Source: Burkholderiales bacterium
GTDB taxonomy: Bacteria; Pseudomonadota; Gammaproteobacteria; Burkholderiales; Burkholderiaceae_C
Assembly: GCA_028869035.1 (NCBI GenBank)
Contig: JAGWTL010000174.1
Span: 1-6,482 of the forward strand
Reading direction: 5' to 3'
DNA: 6,482 nucleotides
The position numbers and the translations under genes are program-made. This document shows positions 1-5,804 of the stretch, piece by piece. The notes beneath the pieces are model-generated. The model had not been told where the DNA came from and searched no databases. It saw only the letters and a program-made list of their open reading frames with translations. How positions within the stretch are numbered: position 1 is the first letter of the stretch; every line of letters starts with the position of its first letter.

Positions 1-1
1 G

Positions 2-22
2 GGCAAGATCTTCAGCCTCTGA
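2..22 (+). CDS. possible 3' end of an upstream gene (partial)
   Basis: The first bases can be read in frame as Gly-Lys-Ile-Phe-Ser-Leu followed by TGA at 20-22. This lies nine bases before the ATG of the large sensor gene. The large gene has no purine-rich ribosome site of its own, so translation from a closely spaced upstream gene would make sense. Six codons are too few to identify a product or to prove that the frame is coding. Confidence 0.3.
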   Translation, partial: GKIFSL

Positions 23-31
23 CGCCCCGGC

Positions 32-3000
32 ATGACCCGCCCAGACGATCCTGCACCCACTCCCATCCCACGCAGCGGCGCACTGGGCCCGGCGCTGCTG
101 TACGCCAGCTTTGCCGCGCTGTGGATCCTGCTGTCCGACCGCGCCGTCAGCTGGCTGGTGAAGGACCCCGAAACCATCCTCCTGGTCGGCACCTTCAAGG
201 GCTGGTTCTTTGTCCTCGTCACCTCGGCCCTGCTCTACGGGCTGCTGCGCATGCGCTCGGCGCCGCTCCCGGCGCAAACCCGGCCCGGCCTGCGCCGCCT
301 GCCCCTGGCCGTGCTGGCCCTGCTGTCGGCCACCATCACCATCCTCGTGGTGCTGACGGTCTGGCATGGCCTGCGCGAGGAAAAGGAAAAAGCCTACGCG
401 CAGCTGCAGGCCATTTCCGAGTCCAAGGCCCGCGAAATCTGGACCTGGCACAAGGAGCGTCTCAGCGACGCCGCCTGGGCCAGCAAGGCGCCCTATCTGC
501 GCAGCCAGTGGTTGCGCTGGCGCACCACGGGTGACCGGGAAACCGGGCGGGCGCTGCAGACCTTTCTCAGGGGTTATGTCAGCAAAGCCGTGTTCCCGCG
601 CATGGAGATCGTCGACGCGCAAGGCTACAAGGTGCTCGACAGCAGCCTGCCCGATCTGATGCCGGCCAGACCGCAGGGCGCTCCCCTGGCTGACCCGACC
701 CTGCACCTGGCCGTGCTCGAGTCCCTCACCCTGGGCGAACCCATGCGCGCCGGCCCTTGGCGCGATGCCAGCGGCACGCTGCGCCTGGCTTTTGTGGCGC
801 CCATCGCCGACGACAGCGCCCACCCGGCGGCGCTGGTGCTGCACATCGACCCACCCGAGTACCTGCACCCGGCGCTGACCGACTGGCCCCTGCCGCAACA
901 AAGCGCCGAGGCCTTCCTGTTCCGTCAGGACGAGGACAAGCTGACCTTTCTGAGCGAACTGCGTCACCGGCGTGATGCCGCGCTGCGCTTCCAGCTTTCC
1001 CTGGCCGGTGGCGACCAACTGAGCGTGCAGATGCTGCGCGGCGACGTGCTCCCCGGCGCACTGATCGAAGGCCTCGACTACCGCGGCGTGCCCTCCTACG
1101 GTGTGGCGCAGCGCATCGGTGACACCGAGTGGTGGTTGCTGGCCAAACAGGACCGCGCCGAACTGCTGCACAACGCCCTGGTGCGCAGCGCCTGGATGGT
1201 GCTGGCCGGCGCCCTGGCCCTGCTGGCCCTGGGCGGCGCGCTCTATCTGCACAACGAACGCCTGCGCCTGCAGGATTCCGCGCGCGAGATCGACGAGCTG
1301 CGGCGCATCGAGCGCGCTTTGAGCGAGAGCGAGGCTCAGTACCGGCTGCTGGCCGAGAACAGCAGCGACGTGGTGTGGCTCTACGACCTCGAAAACGATC
1401 GCTTCCTTTATGCCAGCCCCTCTGTCGAGCACCTGCTGGGTTACAGCACGAACGAAGTCCTGAAGCTCTCGATGCGCGACGTGGTCAGCGTCGACTTCTA
1501 TCCTGTGACGAAGGAACGGATCAAAAAACGCATCGATGATTTCCTCAAAGGGGACGAAAACGCCCGGACCCAGACCCTCGAATCGATCAACATCCGCAAG
1601 AACGGCACCCTCGTCCCGGTGGAGGCCGTCAGCACCCTGCTGGCCGACGAACGCGGCCAGATCACCCGCATGCTGGTCGTGTCGCGCGACATCTCGGAAC
1701 GCAAGAAATCCCAGGCGCAGTTACTGCAGCTCTCACAGGCCATCGAACAAAGCCCGGCCAGCGTCATCATCACCGACACCGAGGCGCGCATCGAATACGT
1801 CAACCACGCCTTCGAGCTGATCAGCGGCTACAAGCGCCGTGAGGTGCTGGGCCAGAACCCGCGCATGCTGCGCTCGGAGCACACGCCGCCCGAGGTCTAC
1901 GCCTCCATGTGGTTCACGCTGAGCGCCGGCGAAACCTGGCACGGCGAGATGACCAACCGCCACAAGAACGGGCGCGACTACGTGCAGAGCATGAACGTGG
2001 CGCCGGTGCGCGACACGCAAGGCCTGATCACGCACTACCTGGCCGTGCAGCTGGACGTGACCGCGCAACGCGATGCCGAAGACAAGGCGCACCAGCTGGC
2101 CTGGTTCAACCCGCTCACCGGCCTGCCCAACCGCCACCGCCTGCTGATGGACATCCAGGAGGTGCTGCAGGCCCATGCCCGCACCGGCGAACACTGCGCC
2201 CTGCTGCTGCTCAACCTGGACCGTTTCCAGACCGTGAACGACGCGCTGGGCCACAGCGCGGGCGACCAGCTGCTCAAGAAAGTCGGCGAGCGCCTGGCCG
2301 ACCTGCTGCATGCCGACGACAAGCTGGCCCACCTGAGCGCGGACGAGTTCGCCATCCTGCTGCACACAGGCGGCGCCGACAGCGAGGGCGCCAGCGCTCA
2401 GGCCCTGCGCCTGGCCCAGGCCCTGCAGGAGCGGCTGGAAGAGCCTTTCGAACTGGCGCAAGGCGAGGCCCTGAACATCAGCTGCTGCGTGGGCATTACC
2501 CTGTTGCCCCGGGACGAACCGGACAGCCCCGGCGACGTGCTGCGCCGCGCCGACACCGCCCTGCACCGCGCCAAGGACGGTGGCGCGGGCCAGGCCGCCT
2601 TCTTCGACGCCTCCATGGAGCAGCTGATCAGCCGCCGTTTCCTGATCGAGCGAGACCTGCGCCGCGGCCTGGCCGCCAACGAGCTGCGCCTGTACCTGCA
2701 GCCCCAGGTCAACGCCCAGGGCCGGGTGGTCGGCGCCGAGGCGCTGGTGCGCTGGTTGCACCCCGAGCAGGGCCTCATGGCCCCGGGCAACTTCATCCCC
2801 ATCGCCGAGGAAAGCGAACTCATCACCGAACTGGGCAACTGGGTTCTGCAGACCGTCTGCGGCCACCTGGGCGCCCTGCACCGCGAAGGTTTGCGCCTGC
2901 CCATCGCCGTCAACATCAGCCCGCGCCAGTTCCACCAGCCGGGTTTTGTGCAGGGGGTGCAGGAAACCCTCCAGATCCATGGCGCCGAACCCGACGACCT

Positions 3001-3412
3001 GGTCATCGAGATCACCGAAAACATCGTGATGGACCAGATGGAGATCGTGGTGCAGAAGATGTCGCACCTGACCAGCCTGGGCGTGAAGTTCTCGCTGGAC
3101 GACTTCGGCACCGGCTACTCATCCCTGGCCTACCTCAAGCGCCTGCCCATCCACGAACTCAAGATCGACCGCAGCTTCGTGCAGGACGCCCCCACCGACC
3201 CCAGCGACGCCGCGCTGGTGGAGGCCATCCTCTCGGTGGCGCGCCACCTGCGCCTCAAGGTCGTGGCCGAAGGCGTGGAGACGACCGAACAGGCCGAGTT
3301 CCTCAACGCGCGCGGCCAGGTCATCCAGCAGGGTTATCTGCACGGCCGCCCCGAGCCGGCCGAAAGCCTGCTGGCGCGCTGGCGCGAACACCAGCAGGCC
3401 GGCAGGAGCTGA
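32..3412 (+). CDS. membrane Cache-PAS-PAS-GGDEF-EAL protein, predicted c-di-GMP phosphodiesterase
   Basis: This inner-membrane sensor probably hydrolyses cyclic di-GMP. In order it shows a membrane hairpin (about 17-34 and 57-73), a third helix (90-112), a periplasmic region of about 275 residues resembling a double Cache sensor, a fourth helix (388-408), a charged signalling helix (410-432), PAS1 (433-558), PAS2 (565-680), GGDEF (688-855) and EAL (873-1118). PAS2 has NifL-like features (N609-P-R, W636-H-G-E), so a flavin or other cofactor is possible. The EAL domain keeps every expected catalytic residue: E903 of EAL, N961, E993, D1023-D1024, K1044, E1080 and Q1100, at the spacing seen in RocR. 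Its loop 6, DFGTGYSS, is intact. The GGDEF motif reads S769-A-D-E-F, the first metal aspartate is N728, and the inhibitory-site arginine is H760, so cyclase activity is unlikely. The ATG at 32 lacks a clear Shine-Dalgarno sequence. Confidence 0.96.
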   Translation: MTRPDDPAPTPIPRSGALGPALLYASFAALWILLSDRAVSWLVKDPETILLVGTFKGWFFVLVTSALLYGLLRMRSAPLPAQTRPGLRRLPLAVLALLSATITILVVLTVWHGLREEKEKAYAQLQAISESKAREIWTWHKERLSDAAWASKAPYLRSQWLRWRTTGDRETGRALQTFLRGYVSKAVFPRMEIVDAQGYKVLDSSLPDLMPARPQGAPLADPTLHLAVLESLTLGEPMRAGPWRDASGTLRLAFVAPIADDSAHPAALVLHIDPPEYLHPALTDWPLPQQSAEAFLFRQDEDKLTFLSELRHRRDAALRFQLSLAGGDQLSVQMLRGDVLPGALIEGLDYRGVPSYGVAQRIGDTEWWLLAKQDRAELLHNALVRSAWMVLAGALALLALGGALYLHNERLRLQDSAREIDELRRIERALSESEAQYRLLAENSSDVVWLYDLENDRFLYASPSVEHLLGYSTNEVLKLSMRDVVSVDFYPVTKERIKKRIDDFLKGDENARTQTLESINIRKNGTLVPVEAVSTLLADERGQITRMLVVSRDISERKKSQAQLLQLSQAIEQSPASVIITDTEARIEYVNHAFELISGYKRREVLGQNPRMLRSEHTPPEVYASMWFTLSAGETWHGEMTNRHKNGRDYVQSMNVAPVRDTQGLITHYLAVQLDVTAQRDAEDKAHQLAWFNPLTGLPNRHRLLMDIQEVLQAHARTGEHCALLLLNLDRFQTVNDALGHSAGDQLLKKVGERLADLLHADDKLAHLSADEFAILLHTGGADSEGASAQALRLAQALQERLEEPFELAQGEALNISCCVGITLLPRDEPDSPGDVLRRADTALHRAKDGGAGQAAFFDASMEQLISRRFLIERDLRRGLAANELRLYLQPQVNAQGRVVGAEALVRWLHPEQGLMAPGNFIPIAEESELITELGNWVLQTVCGHLGALHREGLRLPIAVNISPRQFHQPGFVQGVQETLQIHGAEPDDLVIEITENIVMDQMEIVVQKMSHLTSLGVKFSLDDFGTGYSSLAYLKRLPIHELKIDRSFVQDAPTDPSDAALVEAILSVARHLRLKVVAEGVETTEQAEFLNARGQVIQQGYLHGRPEPAESLLARWREHQQAGRS

Positions 3413-3424
3413 AAACGCCAGGGT

Positions 3425-3832
3425 TCATGCCACCCGGGCCCGTGGCGAGCGCGCCGGCGCCATCGTGGTCATCGCGCCGAGAATCAGCCTGACCTTGAGG
3501 GGCTTGATGATGATGCGCTGCACGTTGAGCGCCGTGATGATTTCCGCGCGCCGGCGATCAGGCTCGTAGCACATCAGGGCCACGGGGCTGTCGTGCGCGG
3601 GCAGCAGCTCACCGGCCCGCAGCTTCTGCACCAGGGTCAGCACCTGGTCGTTGTCGTCGTCGAGCGCCAGGATCAGGCCCTGGTAGCGGTGGCTGCGCGT
3701 CAGCGCATCGGCGTTCTCGTAACGGCTGGTCTCCGTGATGTCCACATCGAACAAGGAGCGCGCCGCCGCCACCACGGTGCGGCGCAGCAGGTAGTCCGGC
3801 TCCAGCAGCAGGACCGAGCACGTCTCATGCAT
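3425..3832 (-). CDS. atypical receiver-like (REC) single-domain protein
   Basis: This 135-residue cytoplasmic protein has the outline of a response-regulator receiver domain with no output domain. The acidic start (VLLLEPD, E11 and D13), the hydrophobic third strand followed by D58-D-D (GLILALDDD) and the K110-P111 pair after IIIK match receiver landmarks. It is unusual: aligned on the strand, the usual phosphorylated aspartate position falls on L57, with D58 one step later, and the conserved Thr/Ser position appears to be C88 or M87. The start at 3832 was chosen over an upstream reading of the same frame because AAGGAGG lies five bases before this ATG and residues before it look non-coding. 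It overlaps the end of the GAF gene by 8 bp, so the two are probably translationally coupled. Its stop lies 12 bp from the stop of the convergent c-di-GMP gene. It could be a phosphorylation-independent pseudo-receiver. Confidence 0.8.
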   Translation of the reverse strand: MHETCSVLLLEPDYLLRRTVVAAARSLFDVDITETSRYENADALTRSHRYQGLILALDDDNDQVLTLVQKLRAGELLPAHDSPVALMCYEPDRRRAEIITALNVQRIIIKPLKVRLILGAMTTMAPARSPRARVA

Positions 3833-4355
3833 GGTCGCCTCCTTCTGCGGTCCCCGCCAAGCCCCCGCTCTCGTGCGACAGCAGCTCCTCCACGCACAGA
3901 TCACGCAGCGTGCCCAGGATGGCACGGGCCATCGTATCGAAGGTGCGCGGCTCGGAACCGTACACGCACAGCGTGCCTGCCACGTGACCCGAAGGCAGCA
4001 CCAGCGGCGCGCCCGCATAGAAGACGATGGGGTCTGCGCCTGTCACCCAGGGATTATCGTGAAAGCGCTCGTCCTTGCGCGCGTCTTCCACGATCAGGAA
4101 GTCATGGCTCGTGACCGCATGGCCACAGAAGGACGTGGCGCGGTCCGTCTCGCAGACGTCCACCCCCACACGCGCCTTGAACCACTGACGGTCGGCGTCG
4201 ACCAGGGTGATGGTGCCTCTGGGCAGATCGAACTCGCGCGCGGCGAATTCGATGATCCGGTCGAAACGCTGCTCGGGCGGCGTATCCAGGATCAGCAGCT
4301 GGCGCAGCGCGGCCAGGCGCTCTTGGTCATTGGCGGGTATGGGTGCGGGAATCAT
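3825..4355 (-). CDS. single-domain GAF sensor protein
   Basis: The protein has 176 residues, and nearly all of it is one GAF domain, a small-molecule or redox-sensing fold. It has the recognisable N-terminus of a common proteobacterial GAF family: MIPAPIPAN, then ILDTPPEQRFDR (22-33), followed by TLVDADRQWFKARVG (50-64), SFCGHAV (75-81), DARKDERFHDNPWV (91-104), FYAGAPL (112-118) and GTLCV (127-131). Cysteines at 68, 77 and 130 could matter for redox sensing or ligand binding, but this is not shown. No catalytic output domain or membrane segment is present, so it should act through a partner; the coupled receiver-like gene is the obvious candidate. The ATG at 4355 fits the family N-terminus. 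A GTG at 4400 in the same frame would add 15 residues of unconserved look. Neither start has a good Shine-Dalgarno sequence. The ligand is unknown. Confidence 0.92.
   Translation of the reverse strand: MIPAPIPANDQERLAALRQLLILDTPPEQRFDRIIEFAAREFDLPRGTITLVDADRQWFKARVGVDVCETDRATSFCGHAVTSHDFLIVEDARKDERFHDNPWVTGADPIVFYAGAPLVLPSGHVAGTLCVYGSEPRTFDTMARAILGTLRDLCVEELLSHESGGLAGTAEGGDHA
3838..3844 (-). promoter_or_regulatory. strong Shine-Dalgarno sequence for the receiver-like gene
   Basis: The minus strand reads AAGGAGG, five bases before the ATG at 3832, and lies within the last codons of the GAF gene. It fixes the start of the receiver-like gene and allows efficient initiation as ribosomes finish the upstream gene. 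Confidence 0.85.
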
Positions 4356-4412
4356 GGTGGGAGATTGTGGTTCAGCCTCGGAACTTGTGCAACGAAACAC
4401 TCACTATTCCGC

Positions 4413-4802
4413 TCAGGACAGACGGCCATGCATGCAGGTCCAGCGCGGCAAGGGACCATGGATGCGGTAGGAACCCGCCGTGCTGTCACTGGTGTAGAGA
4501 TAGCCCGCGCGCTCACGCGCCTGCAGCCGGTAGGCCAGGCCGTCGCGGCGCTGGGTGGTGGGCGCTAACACCACAGCATACAGGGCCCTGATGCCCAGCT
4601 GCGTGTCACCCGGCGTCAGCTCGGAAGCCCCCTGGCGCAGCCTGTCCATGCAGGGTCGGCGAAGAAGGACTGCTGCAGAACCTGCACTCTTCCCGATCTG
4701 CGCGTCCTTGGCGGGCGGTGGCGGCAGGCGGGTGGCGCAGCCCGCCAGCAAGACCACAGCCGCCAGCACCCCGGCGCTTGTTCTGCATGATTTGCAGGCC
4801 AT
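4413..4802 (-). CDS. small predicted lipoprotein of unknown function
   Basis: I do not recognise this 129-residue protein. Its N-terminus is a lipoprotein signal: basic residues at 4 and 7, a hydrophobic stretch (10-20) and the lipobox L19-A20-G21-C22. This predicts lipidation at C22 and attachment to the inner or outer membrane facing the periplasm. The residue after the cysteine is Ala, not Asp, which would favour sorting to the outer membrane under the E. coli Lol rule. The mature part starts with a short proline run (27-30). It contains two further cysteines, C51 and C123, each followed by Met and flanked by basic residues, which could form a disulfide. Codon use matches its neighbours. 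The ATG at 4802 is the likely start, but a GTG at 4805 or 4811 is possible: AGGGG lies about 10 bases before the ATG. It follows the EamA gene by 64 bp and precedes the GAF gene by 57 bp. Confidence 0.8.
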   Translation of the reverse strand: MACKSCRTSAGVLAAVVLLAGCATRLPPPPAKDAQIGKSAGSAAVLLRRPCMDRLRQGASELTPGDTQLGIRALYAVVLAPTTQRRDGLAYRLQARERAGYLYTSDSTAGSYRIHGPLPRWTCMHGRLS

Positions 4803-4866
4803 CACGAACACGCCCCTGTCTGCGATCCAGACCCCGCCTTATCGCGGAGCGGCCCTACCCTGTCAA

Positions 4867-5703
4867 TCAGCGCTGCTGGCGGATCACCAGCGCGATGCCG
4901 CCCAGGATGGCGGCCGAGGCCAGCAGCAGGCGCAAGGTGAGCGGCTCGCCCAGCCAGGCGATGCCGCCTATCGCCGCGATCACCGGCACGCTGAGCTGCA
5001 AGGTGGCCGCGCTCGTGGCCTTGAGGTGCGGCAGCGCGGTGTACCAGATGGCGTAACCCAGACCCGAGGTGATGGCACCGGAGGCAACTGCGTAAAGCGC
5101 GCCCGCCGTATCCACCTGCGCGCTGTTCATGAACAGCAGGCTCATGACCAGCGCCACCGGCACCGTGCGCACGAAGTTGCCCGCCGTCACCCGCGTGGGG
5201 TCGCCCGCGCCCCGGCCGCGCAAGGAGTACACGCTCCAGGCCAGGCCGGCCGTGACCATCAGCAGGGCCGCGCCCAGCGGCGGCGCAGAGAGTCCCGGCA
5301 GCAGCAGGCCCACCAGCCCCGCGAGCGCCAGCAACAGGCCGACCCACTGCAGGGTCGAGAAGCGCTCACCCTTGACCAGTCCCCAGCCGATCATGCCGGT
5401 CTGCACCGAACCGAAGAGCAGCAGCGCGCCGGTGCCGGCGGGCAAGCTGACATAGGCAAAGGAGAAGGCCGCCGCGTAGGCGAACAGTGCGAGGGCCGAG
5501 GGCCAGCTGCCCCGGCCTGTAACGCCACGGCGTGTGAACTGCACCAGCAGCCAGAGCGTGAGTGCGCCGGAGATCAGGCGGAGGGTGGTGAAGCTTGCAG
5601 CGTCCATGGGAGTGTGCTGCAGGGCGGCGCGGCAGAGCAGGGAGTTGCCGGCGAAGGCTAGGAGCGCCAAAGCGGTGAAAACAGTTAGGCGAGTAGACGA
5701 CAC
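4867..5703 (-). CDS. EamA/DMT-family transporter (probable exporter)
   Basis: This 278-residue inner-membrane protein belongs to the drug/metabolite transporter superfamily. It consists of two EamA repeats (about 8-135 and 145-275) and about ten predicted membrane helices, the normal size for the family. Landmarks are LAFAGNSLLCR near the N-terminus (15-25), a second helix beginning at FTTLRL (38-43), GERFS before the fifth helix (112-116) and the matching GEPLT before the tenth (252-256), which reflects the internal duplication. Relatives export amino acids, sugars or other metabolites, but the substrate cannot be read from the sequence. The start is a GTG at 5703. An in-frame TAG lies four codons upstream, so no longer form is possible, and an ATG at 5705 is in another frame that stops after six codons. 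The ribosome site is weak. A 20-bp dyad lies 18 bases upstream of the start. Confidence 0.94.
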   Translation of the reverse strand: MSSTRLTVFTALALLAFAGNSLLCRAALQHTPMDAASFTTLRLISGALTLWLLVQFTRRGVTGRGSWPSALALFAYAAAFSFAYVSLPAGTGALLLFGSVQTGMIGWGLVKGERFSTLQWVGLLLALAGLVGLLLPGLSAPPLGAALLMVTAGLAWSVYSLRGRGAGDPTRVTAGNFVRTVPVALVMSLLFMNSAQVDTAGALYAVASGAITSGLGYAIWYTALPHLKATSAATLQLSVPVIAAIGGIAWLGEPLTLRLLLASAAILGGIALVIRQQR

Positions 5704-5804
5704 ATCTGCACTCTATTGCTTATCGATTTTTGAACCGATAGCAGTCCACATAGCGTCACACATCGCACGACACCGGAAATAGACAAATACATGGCTAGGT
5801 CCAG
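5704..5804. other. AT-rich intergenic gap upstream of the EamA transporter gene
   Basis: These 101 bases separate the methyltransferase stop from the transporter start, both on the minus strand. The gap is noticeably richer in A+T than the coding sequence around it and is the longest non-coding stretch in the window. It is the natural place for a transporter promoter. I could not pick a convincing pair of -35 and -10 boxes, and there is no hairpin followed by a T-run on the minus strand to act as a terminator for the methyltransferase gene. Confidence 0.5.
5717..5743. repeat. inverted repeat (dyad), possible operator or intergenic hairpin
   Basis: TATCG at 5721-5725 pairs with CGATA at 5736-5740. 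After one mismatch, TT pairs with AA, leaving a four-base centre. The outer arms extend the match to TGC on the left (with one bulged T) and GCA on the right. The dyad lies 18 to 37 bases before the GTG of the EamA gene, which suits an operator or an mRNA leader hairpin. No T-run follows it on either strand, so it is not a standard intrinsic terminator. Confidence 0.5.

Noticed and set aside
1733..3067. 444-codon minus-strand open frame inside the c-di-GMP gene
   Set aside because: It is antisense to strongly conserved PAS/GGDEF/EAL sequence, its translation is a low-complexity His/Val/Gln/Gly-rich mix, and it matches no family I know; long antisense frames are expected at this GC content.
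1909..3492. 527-codon plus-strand frame overlapping the c-di-GMP gene
   Set aside because: The product is a Pro/Arg/Ala/Gly-rich string typical of a shifted frame over GC-rich coding DNA.
3833..4018. N-terminal extension of the receiver-like gene up to 4018
   Set aside because: The extra 62 residues are Arg/Cys/Trp-rich and antisense-like, lie wholly inside the GAF gene in another frame, and the strong Shine-Dalgarno sequence at 3838-3844 points to the ATG at 3832.
4356..4412. Possible promoter for the GAF gene (TTGCAC, 17-base gap, CACAAT on the minus strand)
   Set aside because: The -35 matches only half of consensus, and the -10 ends about 12 bases before the ATG, leaving almost no leader.
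4427..4436. Palindromic ATGCATGCA-type sequence near the end of the lipoprotein gene
   Set aside because: It is explained by Cys-Met-His codons in the coding frame; a short chance palindrome with no partner copy of regulatory arrangement.
4822..4860. Possible hairpin between the EamA and lipoprotein genes
   Set aside because: Only a four-base CCGC/GCGG stem can be formed and no T-run follows on the minus strand.
4555..5661. 368-codon plus-strand frame opposite the lipoprotein and EamA genes
   Set aside because: It is antisense to a clear ten-helix transporter, and its Gln/Arg/Ala/Gly-rich product has no domain.
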